Positions 34,615-43,140 of a stretch of DNA of 64,000 nt are shown here, piece after piece. The position numbers and the translations under genes are program-made. Position 1 is the stretch's first letter; each line of letters begins with the position of its first letter. The notes beneath the pieces are model-generated. The model did not search any database, had not been told where the DNA came from, and saw only the letters and a list, made by a program, of their open reading frames with translations. The DNA is from Halanaerobium hydrogeniformans (GTDB taxonomy: Bacteria; Bacillota; Halanaerobiia; Halanaerobiales; Halanaerobiaceae): the NCBI RefSeq assembly GCF_000166415.1, contig NC_014654.1:496001-560000 (forward strand). The letters run 5' to 3'.

Positions 34615-36915
34615 ATGAATTTTAAGAAAATAACAATAATTACAATAACGATCTTATTTATTATGTTTACAATTATGACAGCAGTTTCTGCAGCAGATGT
34701 TCAGCGTTCTCCAAGGTTTAACTTAAGAGGAATTACAGGAGATGACTTTATCGGTCAGGCAGGGATTCTTTATCCTTTTAGAAACAAAGAAGATTCGCTT
34801 TGGTATACTGATTTTAGGTATAGAATAAGTGATGATGATGCTGATGAGTGGAATTTAGGGATCGGCTATAGATATAAGTTGGATAATGTTGATGATCATA
34901 TTGCAGGTGTATATCTTTTCAGAGATAAAAGAGAGGAATATGATTATGATTGGGGTATGTGGACAATTGGTGGAGAGATTTTAACTGATCAGTGGGATTT
35001 AAGGCTCAACGCCTATATCTCAGATGATGATGTTCTTTCAGCTCCTGAACTTGATGAAGTAGTAGTCAAAGACAGAAGACTGTTATATCAACAGGGAGCC
35101 TATGCGAGTATGCATGGCTTAGATTTTGAAGTGGGAAAAAGATTTACTGATACAGAAGGTATTTTTAATGATGTAGGTATTTATGCAAAGGCTTTTAGAT
35201 TTTTTGAAAGCAGTACAGAAACTATGACAGGAAAACAACTCCGAGTAGATAAACAGTTTGGTGATCGAGATAAAACCACCTGGAAGCTCGGTTTGCAGTG
35301 GCGCGATGATAACATTAGAGGTAGTGATACAGAAGCAACCTTTGCTGTTTCAATCCCATTTGGTGGTAGTTCTGATCTAGAAGAAAGAGCAGGCCAGAAC
35401 GAAGGGTACAACAGTGAAGATATTTTAGAAGCAAGGATGACAGAACTACCAGAAAGAGACCTTGATATAATAGTTGGAGAATCAGATGCACTTCAGTCAA
35501 ATAATGATGAAGAAAATACTGCCTTTGATTTTTCAGGTGGAGTAAGACTGGGAACAGTTTGGTATGTTACTGCTGATGGTGATAGTGAAGGTGATGGTTC
35601 AAGAGAAGATCCGATCGGTATTGCTAATATAAGTGGAACACAATTGGCAGTTGCTGAATCCAGTAATTCCCCTGGAGAAAATGATGTGATTATTTTACTT
35701 GGTGATGATGGCTCTATGGAATTAAATGATGCTACTATAAATCTTCAGTCTGGACAAAAACTTCTCTCACCTGGAGGCTTTCTTACTGTAGCAGCAGATG
35801 CTGAAGGCAGCAGGAAAACCCAGTTTAGACCAGAGGGTGAAAGGGCAAAGCTGGAAAATTTAAGTATTCGGTCTGAAGAAGTGGAATCTCAGAGGGTCTC
35901 TGGAAATTTAATTGTTTTAGCTGATAATACTACAGTTTCTGGATTGGAAATTAATGTTCCAGGATATACTGGATCTATTATAGGTGGCTCAGGAATAAGT
36001 GGAGAAATAAATGTCACCAATAATATTATATCTGGTAGTTATAGCAGTGAATCAATTTTTGAAGAAAATGAAAGTGTTGTATTTAAAGATTATAATGCTA
36101 TTTCAATTTTACTGCAGCAGGACAAAAATGCTGATATAAATATCGCTGGAAATGAGATTTCTAATTTTTCAAAAGGCATTGAAGTTAATTCGCCAGAAAT
36201 TCAAGAAAGAGGAGTTAATACTAATCAAATAGATATTAATATTTCTGATAATAAATTAAAGGATATTTTTGCTGTTAACTTTATTAAAGGCGATAATTAT
36301 ATTCTTAATGAATTCAATGCAAATGCAATAGGAATAGCTGTAGATATAAGTAGTAATAATTCAAATGTCAATATTTCTGATAATGAATTAAAGGGGATAA
36401 TTGCAGCGAACCTTGCTCCTAATATTAATGAAAATGGTATTCTTGTTATTGCAGAAGTAAATGCAGACTCAAATGCAGTTGCAAAAGGTATAGATTTAGA
36501 TGTTAGCAGTGATAATTCAACTATAAATATTGCTAATAATGAATTAGAGAATATATTTGCTGCTAACTTAATAGAAGGTGATATTAATGCTGATGTAAAA
36601 TTCAATGCAGTTGCAATAGGTATTGTAGATATAAACAGTGAAAATTCAACTGTAAATATTACCGATAATAAATTAGAGAATATATTTGCTGCTAACTTAA
36701 TAGAAGGAGATATTAATGCTCCAACAGACTTAATTGCAGTCGCAATAGGTATTATAGATATAAAAAGTGACAATTCAAATGTAAATATTACTGATAATGA
36801 ATTAAAAGAAATCATAGCTATTAATGCAATTGAAGGTGATAAAAACAATGATACTTCTAAAAAGGATTTTGTAGCAGATATGACATCATCTATTCCAAAC
36901 ATATTTGGCAATTAA
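34615..36915 (+). CDS. Inverse-autotransporter-like barrel with right-handed beta-helix repeats (prematurely stopped)
   Basis: 766 residues to the first stop. A signal peptide (about 1-28, ending VSA) is followed by a barrel like the inverse autotransporter (intimin/invasin) beta-domain (about 30-255: LWYTDFRYRI, WNLGIGYRYKLDN, YASMHGLDFEVGKRF). A linker and a pectate-lyase-like beta-helix (about 315-766) follow, beginning TVWYVTADGDSEGDGSREDPIGI and ending with at least four repeats of about 43 residues built on NVNITDNELKxI and VAIGIxDIxSxNS. Two repeats (36541 and 36670) are nearly identical over 50 bases. GGGAGGA precedes the ATG at 34615. The stop at 36913-36915 is in frame with a further 52 codons of the same protein type, so the gene is probably truncated. 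A surface adhesin role is inferred. Confidence 0.75.
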   Translation: MNFKKITIITITILFIMFTIMTAVSAADVQRSPRFNLRGITGDDFIGQAGILYPFRNKEDSLWYTDFRYRISDDDADEWNLGIGYRYKLDNVDDHIAGVYLFRDKREEYDYDWGMWTIGGEILTDQWDLRLNAYISDDDVLSAPELDEVVVKDRRLLYQQGAYASMHGLDFEVGKRFTDTEGIFNDVGIYAKAFRFFESSTETMTGKQLRVDKQFGDRDKTTWKLGLQWRDDNIRGSDTEATFAVSIPFGGSSDLEERAGQNEGYNSEDILEARMTELPERDLDIIVGESDALQSNNDEENTAFDFSGGVRLGTVWYVTADGDSEGDGSREDPIGIANISGTQLAVAESSNSPGENDVIILLGDDGSMELNDATINLQSGQKLLSPGGFLTVAADAEGSRKTQFRPEGERAKLENLSIRSEEVESQRVSGNLIVLADNTTVSGLEINVPGYTGSIIGGSGISGEINVTNNIISGSYSSESIFEENESVVFKDYNAISILLQQDKNADINIAGNEISNFSKGIEVNSPEIQERGVNTNQIDINISDNKLKDIFAVNFIKGDNYILNEFNANAIGIAVDISSNNSNVNISDNELKGIIAANLAPNINENGILVIAEVNADSNAVAKGIDLDVSSDNSTINIANNELENIFAANLIEGDINADVKFNAVAIGIVDINSENSTVNITDNKLENIFAANLIEGDINAPTDLIAVAIGIIDIKSDNSNVNITDNELKEIIAINAIEGDKNNDTSKKDFVADMTSSIPNIFGN
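36541..36720 (+). repeat. Near-identical 129-bp coding repeats in the beta-helix gene
   Basis: The segment beginning at 36541 (AATTAGAGAATATATTTGCT) recurs at 36670 with only one or two changes over about 50 bases. The 129-base spacing equals 43 codons, so repeat number can change by slippage or recombination without shifting the frame. Confidence 0.7.
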
Positions 36916-37074
36916 AAAATACTTACTCTGCAGGATAATGAATTGAGAGATATGGATTATGGTGTGTGGTTTACAAATATTCAATCAAATGAAAATCTTA
37001 GAAATAAAATTATAGAATCCAATATCTTAGATGAAATAAAAGAAAATAAAGTAAGATTTAAAACATTCGAATAA
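36916..37074 (+). pseudogene. In-frame C-terminal remnant of the beta-helix protein
   Basis: Directly after the TAA at 36913-36915 the same frame stays open for 52 codons (LQDNELRDMDYGVWFTNI and on to KVRFKTFE) and then ends in TAA at 37072-37074, before a strong terminator. The DNELRDMDYGVWF block is another beta-helix rung. It has no start or ribosome site, so it looks like the separated end of the upstream gene. Confidence 0.72.
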
Positions 37075-37111
37075 AGTAATTTTCAAAACTAGGCTATATA
37101 TAAAAGTAAAG

Positions 37112-37141
37112 AGCCGCATTTTTTAAGAGTGCGGTTTTTTT
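37112..37141 (+). terminator. Intrinsic terminator after the beta-helix gene
   Basis: GAGCCGCA pairs with TGCGGTTT around an AT-rich loop and ends in seven T. Its position after 37074 supports that as the original gene end. Confidence 0.8.
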
Positions 37142-37278
37142 GCTTTGATGAAAAATGTATTTTATAACTATTTACACTTCATTTCTCCAATAATCTAGGT
37201 TTAAATCTTCTATTTTGAGAAATTTAATTATTTCATTTTCCAATTTAAGAAAATAATTGAAATTTTAATCAGGAATCA

Positions 37279-37308
37279 TTGCTAGAATTAAATCACCTGT
37301 GTTATAAT
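37279..37308 (+). promoter_or_regulatory. Candidate promoter for the S8 protease-lpt-lnt operon
   Basis: TTGCTA (37279-37284, four of six consensus bases), an 18-base spacer and TATAAT (37303-37308), about 57 bases before the protease start. Confidence 0.5.
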
Positions 37309-37364
37309 TAAATTAATATTAGATTAAAGATTGCAATTCAATTCTGCAGTAAAAGGAGATAACT

Positions 37365-39224
37365 ATGAAGCTGAAATCCATTCATTCAAAATACATATTA
37401 TTATTCTTTCTCATCTTAGCAGCACTTTTATTAATCAGTGGTTGTGATAGGGGTTCAGGTTCTAGCTCCATTTCCGAAACTGCTGTTGTTGTATCATCTG
37501 ATATAGAATCAGTACAGAGCTTTTATGCTCCACTGGGCTTAAGTGCTGCAGAGATTATTGAAAATTATCTACCTAAAAAGGCAGAGATAACTTTAAGTGA
37601 TGACAGTACTCAAACTGTTGAACTGCACTGGGAGGCTCCTGAGAACTATGATAGTCAGACAGAAGGAGCCTATTTTTTTAATGGTTATTATTATTTACCC
37701 GATGATAGTATTAAAGAAATTACTGCTGAGGTGATTTTAAAAGAAGATATTGCTTCTGTTTCAGGCCGACTGAGCTTTGACTTTGCCTTTGCTTATTCTA
37801 CTTCAGCTGCTAGCTTTAGTACTTCTACTACTTCTCTCAATAGTGATTCATTGCTCAGCAGCAATGAAGAGGAGTATATCATTGCCTTCAAATCTGGAAC
37901 TAAGCGTGAAGAAAGAGAAAAAATCATCAGGTCTCAAGGGGCAGAACTAATAAAAGAGCTGCCTTCATTAAATGCTGCGGTAGTAAAATTCCCTCCTTTT
38001 GCTGTGAATGCAGAGATGAGTCTCGCAGCTGACAGCAGTGTAAGCTATATTGAGCCTAACTATCAGGTACATATTTTAAGTTATGAAGAACCAAATGATC
38101 CCCGGTTTGCTCAGCAGTGGAATTTAGATATGATAGATCTGCCTTATGCCTGGTCATCTCAAAAGGGCAAGAGCAATATTAGAGTGGCTGTAATAGATAC
38201 CGGAATTGAGCTTGAACACGAGGATTTGGCTGCCAGAATAGATAGAGAATATGCCTATAATTTTATTAGTCAAAATTCTAATGTTAGTGATGGTCATGGT
38301 CACGGCACCCATGTTAGTGGTACCATTGGGGCTTTAACAGATAATTCTTTAGGTGTTGCCGGGGTTAGCTGGGCGGGAGAGATACTTCCTTTAAAAGCAT
38401 TAAATGACAGAGGTTCTGGTAATGTTAGTGATCTTGCAGCTGCCATTTTATATGCGGCAGGACTTGATGATAGAGCTGGCAATATGGAGCCGGTTGATAT
38501 TATTAATCTTTCTCTGGGAACTAGTAGTGACTCAAGTACCTTAAGAAATGCAATTAATGATGCTGCTGCAGAAGGTGTTATCTTGGTAGCTGCTGCCGGG
38601 AATAATCAGGGTAGGATTAATTATCCAGCTGCTTATGAAAATGTCATTGCTGTGGGAGCAGCAGATCAAACTGGGGAGTTGGCATATTATTCAAGTTATG
38701 GCCCGGAACTGGACTTTATTGCTCCAGGAGGTAATGACAGCAATTTTGGGATATTGAGTACATATAAAAATAATAGTTATCAAGAATCATCGGGTACTTC
38801 GATGGCAGCTCCTCATATTTCTGGACTGATAGCTCTACTGCTATCTGATAATAATTCAGCTTCTGAAGTCAAAGAGATTTTAGAACAGGCCAGTATTCAT
38901 CTCGGTTTTGAAGAGGAGAGCGATAAAATTGGCTATGGTTTGGTTAATGCCAATTTTGCACTTAATAGGATTGATAAAATAAAAATTATTGTTGGTGAGC
39001 GCAGTGGAGATAGTATTGAAGCTGCAGCAGAAACCGAGATATCCATAAAGGGTGGAGATTATTTTATTGGTGATATACCTATAGGTGAGTATTCCCTATT
39101 TGCCTGGATAGATATCAGAGATAATGGTCTCATTGAAGCAGGAGATTATCTATTGGAAATATCAGAACTTGATTTCAGCCAGGAAATTAACATTGAGCAG
39201 GATCTAAGACTGGTTTTTGATTAA
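37365..39224 (+). CDS. Subtilisin-like (S8) serine protease lipoprotein
   Basis: 619 residues. A lipoprotein signal ends in LISGC (Cys about 27). A poorly conserved N-terminal domain (about 45-155) and an inhibitor-I9-like propeptide (about 170-235: YIIAFKSGTKREEREKII) precede the subtilisin domain (about 245-520) with its triad: Asp in VAVIDTGIE (about 278), His in GHGTHVSGTIG (about 312) and Ser in SGTSMAAPHISG (about 477). A C-terminal beta-sandwich-like tail (about 535-619) remains unassigned. It should act outside the cytoplasmic membrane on envelope or secreted proteins. AAAGGAG precedes the ATG. The LptF-LptD gene follows after 31 bases, so it probably heads this operon. Confidence 0.9.
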   Translation: MKLKSIHSKYILLFFLILAALLLISGCDRGSGSSSISETAVVVSSDIESVQSFYAPLGLSAAEIIENYLPKKAEITLSDDSTQTVELHWEAPENYDSQTEGAYFFNGYYYLPDDSIKEITAEVILKEDIASVSGRLSFDFAFAYSTSAASFSTSTTSLNSDSLLSSNEEEYIIAFKSGTKREEREKIIRSQGAELIKELPSLNAAVVKFPPFAVNAEMSLAADSSVSYIEPNYQVHILSYEEPNDPRFAQQWNLDMIDLPYAWSSQKGKSNIRVAVIDTGIELEHEDLAARIDREYAYNFISQNSNVSDGHGHGTHVSGTIGALTDNSLGVAGVSWAGEILPLKALNDRGSGNVSDLAAAILYAAGLDDRAGNMEPVDIINLSLGTSSDSSTLRNAINDAAAEGVILVAAAGNNQGRINYPAAYENVIAVGAADQTGELAYYSSYGPELDFIAPGGNDSNFGILSTYKNNSYQESSGTSMAAPHISGLIALLLSDNNSASEVKEILEQASIHLGFEEESDKIGYGLVNANFALNRIDKIKIIVGERSGDSIEAAAETEISIKGGDYFIGDIPIGEYSLFAWIDIRDNGLIEAGDYLLEISELDFSQEINIEQDLRLVFD

Positions 39225-39255
39225 AAGAGCTTTATCAGGGTAGAGGGGTATGTTT

Positions 39256-42200
39256 ATGGACGTTAAATTAATGGATAAATACATCTTAAAAGAAGTAAGC
39301 TATCCTTTTTTGCTGGGAGTTTTTATCATAACCATTATCTTAGTTGGCAGCTATTTTTTTCATCTGGCTGATTTAATCATAGTGAAAAATGTGCCCTTTT
39401 CCCTTGTGTTCAGACTGCTTTTATACAGGCTGCCGGGGGTGATGGTAGAAACCTTTCCCATCGCTGTTCTCTTTGCAACTATGACTGCTATTAATCGCTT
39501 AAATAGAGAAAATGAAATAACAGCCCTGAGGATGGGTGGGGTCAGTATTTTTCGTTTGGTGCTTCCCCTTTTTATACTTGGACTTCTAATAAGTTCATTC
39601 ACCTTTTTGCTTAATGAGAACATAGTGCCCTGGACCAACCACCAGGCTCAGAATATTATCAGACAGACAATTCTGAAAGATGCGATGCCTGATCCGGAAT
39701 CAGAGGTCTTTTTTCAGGGGCCTCGAGGCAGGCTTTTTTATGTGAGCAGCTACAATCAAAGCAGTGGAGAATTAAAAAATATAGTTATCTATCAGCTGGC
39801 ATCTGAAGCTGAGTTTCCGGAGGTGATAACTGCTGTTGATGGTTTGGTAGAGGATAATGCCTGGCTGCTTAACACGGGAATAATCCACCAGTATAATCAG
39901 GGTGGAGAAATAATTTTAGAAAGCAAATTTAATCAGATGGAAATAGAGCTGACTGATCAGATGCGGGAGGTTATGGGGACCCAAAAGAGTACGGCCGAGA
40001 TGAGTCGTGGAGAACTGGGTAGGAGGATTGAGCTTTTTAGAAGAAGTGGGATTGGAGTTAACTCCTTACTGGTCGATTATCATCTTAAACTGGCAGAACC
40101 ACTGGCAGCTCTACTGTTTATTTTAATCAGTCTTCCGCTGAGTTTAAGTTCTAAAGAAAGCAGTACCTGGAATTTTATTTTAACTATTATAATAGTCTTT
40201 TTATATTATGTTGTGCTTTCATTTAGCCGTTCATTTGGGCGAAATGAGGTTTTGTCACCACTGCTTGCTGCCTGGCTGCCAAATCTAATCTTTCTTTTCC
40301 TGGCTTTAATCTTAATGTTATGGCGTGATTTCTGGCAGAGAATATTAAATAAAAGTCTGGCTGTGTTTGGGATTACTGCTGTGGTAGCTTTTCTAATCCT
40401 TTTGCCTGGTAGTGTTAGGGCTGAAGAGCTGTTTTTAAGTGGAGAAAGTTTAAGTTATGATCAGGCTAATAATCTGCTGGAGATCAGCACAAATATCAGT
40501 GGTAGGTACGGGAAATATCATATTCGTTCAGACAGAATTGAGATTCAGCTCAAAGATGGAGAGAGGCAATTATTAGATCAGATCGCAAAGGCGGAACTGG
40601 AACCGGGGATTATTTCTGGCTGTGATTTTGATCAACCACATTATTTTTTTGATGCAAAGCGGGTGATAATTAAGCCCGGTGATTATATTAAATTATATGG
40701 GGTCAGCTTTAAAGAATTAAATGGGAGGCTGCCCCTTTTTTACTGGCCCTATTTATATATTCCTCTGGATAGAGAACAGCAAAACTTTTTTCCAGCGGTG
40801 GGATATCATCAAAGACGGGGCTGGTTTGTTAAAACTAAATATTTTTATAATACCCGCTTTAATCTGCCTGGCAACCTCTATTTAGATCGTTACAGTATTT
40901 CTGGTTATGGTGGTGGTATCAAACAGTATGTTATTTATGAAGCCGATCAGCAGGCTTACCTCTATTACTATACTCAGGAAAACAGGACAGATCTCAGCGG
41001 GCTTTTTAACTGGGAAGCCGAATATAATCATCTCTATCAAAGTGATAACTGGGATGCAGAATTTAATTATCTTTATCAGGATTATGATGAAAAAACAGAA
41101 ATAGAAGCAGAGCTTGATTTAAGACGTAGAAAAGATAGAAGCTACAGCAGGATTGAGCTTGATTATGATAAAATAGATTATTTTGAGGCTGATTTTCGTG
41201 ATTCAGAAGAATACGGGCTTGATTTCTATCAGCGGGATGTTATTTTGGGAGGCTTAAATTATATTATTGATTATCAGCTTGACTTTGATAAAGACCCGGA
41301 ACTCGGACTATCCAGAGAGGAGAATCGAAGGCTTGATCTTGGCTATAGGTTTGAGAGCGGCTGGAATCTGGGTCTGGAATATTATGATGGAGAAAAAGAA
41401 AGTCCTGAGCAGCCATTTTTGAGCCGCTGGGGAGGAGAAGTTTCAGCAGAGAAACTTTTTGGTGATTTTAGGCTCGATATTTTAGTGGAAAGGTATGCTC
41501 CTTCTTTTGCTGAAGAAGATGAGGATGAGGTTCGTTTTTCTCGTCTGCCTGAAATAGAGCTCAGCTATAATCCCCGGGGTAGCTTTGATTACCTTTTAGC
41601 CTATGGTAATTATTATGAAGATATCAGTGATACTGAAGCTCAGCGTTTTAAGGCTCAGGGCCGTTATAGGAACACCCTTAATGTTTTTTCTAATACATAT
41701 TTTCGGCAAAATCATCTTTTAGCAGCCAATACATATCTAGTAGAGGGTTTTGATGGCTATAAAAATCAGATCTACAGTGAGAATAATCTGCGTCTGGTCA
41801 ATAATCTGACGGATAAGTTGCGGTTGACCAATGTTTATCAATATGATCAGCTCTGGTATGAAAGCCCTTTTCGTTTTGACAGTAAAGAAGAAAAAGACTT
41901 ACTGCAAAGTAGTTTGCGCTATAGTCTTCGTGATAACTATGATTTTAGATTTTCTTCTGGCTATGATTTTTTAACAGAATTATATTCACCGCTTGAAGCC
42001 AGACTGGAATACTATCCGGTTAAGAATTGGCAGCTTAATCTTGCCACAAGTTATGACTTGAATGAAAAGCTATATGATGATAATTTAATACTAAGAAGTA
42101 TTTATCAGTCAAAACGTTTTGAACATAAATTAGGAATGCGTTATGATCTAAATAATTCAGAGTTAAAAAGACTTGACAACAGGCTGGTCTTTGAAATAAG

Positions 42201-42447
42201 TGGTGATTATGGCTGGTATATTGAGGCAAATCTTAGCCTTGATTATGATTATGAAGAGTGGATTAGGGAGGGGAATATTCAGCTCAAAAAGAATTTTCAC
42301 TGTCGTGAACTTGCTTTCAGTTATGATTATGTTAGAGAGGAGTTTACCCTACAGTATTCGATAAACCTTTTCCCTTCTCAACCAATTGGTATTACAAAAA
42401 GTGATGATGATATGATTTTTGATCTCGGTATAGAAGAACTTTTATAA
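39256..42447 (+). CDS. Fusion of an LptF/LptG-type permease with an LptD/OstA-type outer-membrane protein
   Basis: 1063 residues from ATG 39256 (AGGGG seven bases upstream). Residues about 1-360 are an LptF/LptG (YjgP/YjgQ) permease: three N-terminal membrane helices, the coupling segment RLNRENEITALRMGG, a periplasmic jellyroll and three C-terminal helices. Residues about 370-393 form a seventh hydrophobic stretch ending PGSVRA/EE, which looks like a signal peptide. After it come an OstA-like segment (ESLSYDQANNLLEIS), an LptD junction (GCDFDQPHYFFDAKRVIIKP, PLFYWPYLYIP) and a Tyr-rich barrel-like region to the end. LptF sits in the inner membrane and LptD in the outer, so one chain would need cleavage at the internal site or an unusual span. 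The frame is continuous, with no internal ribosome site seen. An LptA-like gene and lnt follow. Confidence 0.85.
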   Translation: MDVKLMDKYILKEVSYPFLLGVFIITIILVGSYFFHLADLIIVKNVPFSLVFRLLLYRLPGVMVETFPIAVLFATMTAINRLNRENEITALRMGGVSIFRLVLPLFILGLLISSFTFLLNENIVPWTNHQAQNIIRQTILKDAMPDPESEVFFQGPRGRLFYVSSYNQSSGELKNIVIYQLASEAEFPEVITAVDGLVEDNAWLLNTGIIHQYNQGGEIILESKFNQMEIELTDQMREVMGTQKSTAEMSRGELGRRIELFRRSGIGVNSLLVDYHLKLAEPLAALLFILISLPLSLSSKESSTWNFILTIIIVFLYYVVLSFSRSFGRNEVLSPLLAAWLPNLIFLFLALILMLWRDFWQRILNKSLAVFGITAVVAFLILLPGSVRAEELFLSGESLSYDQANNLLEISTNISGRYGKYHIRSDRIEIQLKDGERQLLDQIAKAELEPGIISGCDFDQPHYFFDAKRVIIKPGDYIKLYGVSFKELNGRLPLFYWPYLYIPLDREQQNFFPAVGYHQRRGWFVKTKYFYNTRFNLPGNLYLDRYSISGYGGGIKQYVIYEADQQAYLYYYTQENRTDLSGLFNWEAEYNHLYQSDNWDAEFNYLYQDYDEKTEIEAELDLRRRKDRSYSRIELDYDKIDYFEADFRDSEEYGLDFYQRDVILGGLNYIIDYQLDFDKDPELGLSREENRRLDLGYRFESGWNLGLEYYDGEKESPEQPFLSRWGGEVSAEKLFGDFRLDILVERYAPSFAEEDEDEVRFSRLPEIELSYNPRGSFDYLLAYGNYYEDISDTEAQRFKAQGRYRNTLNVFSNTYFRQNHLLAANTYLVEGFDGYKNQIYSENNLRLVNNLTDKLRLTNVYQYDQLWYESPFRFDSKEEKDLLQSSLRYSLRDNYDFRFSSGYDFLTELYSPLEARLEYYPVKNWQLNLATSYDLNEKLYDDNLILRSIYQSKRFEHKLGMRYDLNNSELKRLDNRLVFEISGDYGWYIEANLSLDYDYEEWIREGNIQLKKNFHCRELAFSYDYVREEFTLQYSINLFPSQPIGITKSDDDMIFDLGIEELL

Positions 42448-42468
42448 TCTGGCTAGGAGGTGCCATAA

Positions 42469-43116
42469 TTGCATCAAAGCAAAAGGGTTTTATATATTTT
42501 AATTATTCTAGTTATTTTTTCACTTTCAATTGGGGCTGAAGAAGTGGTTGAGCCTAGAGAAAGTCAGAGTGTGTATATCAATGCAGAAAGTCTGAGCTAT
42601 CAAGAAGAAAAGACCATTTTAAGCGGTGGAGTAAGAATCAGAAAAGCTGACACCCTGATAACAGCCCTTACTGGAGATCTTTTTCGTTCAGAACAGCGGA
42701 TTTTTTTAGAAGATGATATCAGGGCAGAATATCCAGATGGTATTGTAACAGCGAGTTTTTTAAATGCATTCTTAAATGAAGAAGAATATATATTCGAAGA
42801 AACAGTCCTTTTAAATTATCGGCTATCTGCAGAAAAAGATATTTTAGTCTTAACAAGTCAGTATCTCAAACTATTTGGGAGTGATAATTCTTTTACAGCA
42901 GAAAAAGATGTTGAGATAGATTATGAGGGCCAGAATTTTAGGGGAGATAGGGCAGATTATGATGGTCAGACAGAGATCCTTTTGTTAAGCGGTAATGTAG
43001 AAATTGAAGAAGATGGTGACTGGATAAAAAGTGATCGGGCCAGCTTTAATTTAGCAGAAGGAGAAGAAGGTTATACTGCTGAAGGTAATGTGGAATTGAT
43101 GATCAGGATCGATTAA
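42469..43116 (+). CDS. LptA/OstA-like periplasmic LPS transport protein
   Basis: 215 residues. A signal or membrane-anchor helix (about 5-24) is followed by an OstA beta-jellyroll that repeats twice: SVYINAESLSYQEEKTILSGGVRI-type strands (about 35-110) and FRGDRADYDGQTEILLLSGNV (about 155-215). LptA bridges the periplasm between LptC/F/G and LptD. Since the N-terminal helix may stay uncleaved, an LptC-LptA type role is possible. The TTG start has AGGAGGTG seven bases upstream and sits 21 bases after the LptF-LptD fusion gene. Confidence 0.78.
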   Translation: MHQSKRVLYILIILVIFSLSIGAEEVVEPRESQSVYINAESLSYQEEKTILSGGVRIRKADTLITALTGDLFRSEQRIFLEDDIRAEYPDGIVTASFLNAFLNEEEYIFEETVLLNYRLSAEKDILVLTSQYLKLFGSDNSFTAEKDVEIDYEGQNFRGDRADYDGQTEILLLSGNVEIEEDGDWIKSDRASFNLAEGEEGYTAEGNVELMIRID

Positions 43117-43140
43117 TACTTTTTAGATAGGGGTAATTCG

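Noticed and set aside
36238-36840. CRISPR-like array from regular repeats
   Set aside because: The spacing is in codons (43 residues), the repeats are coding and too long and diverged for CRISPR.
36297-36911. 204-codon minus-strand frame opposite the beta-helix repeats
   Set aside because: It is the low-complexity shadow of the repeat region on the plus strand and has no ribosome site or family features.
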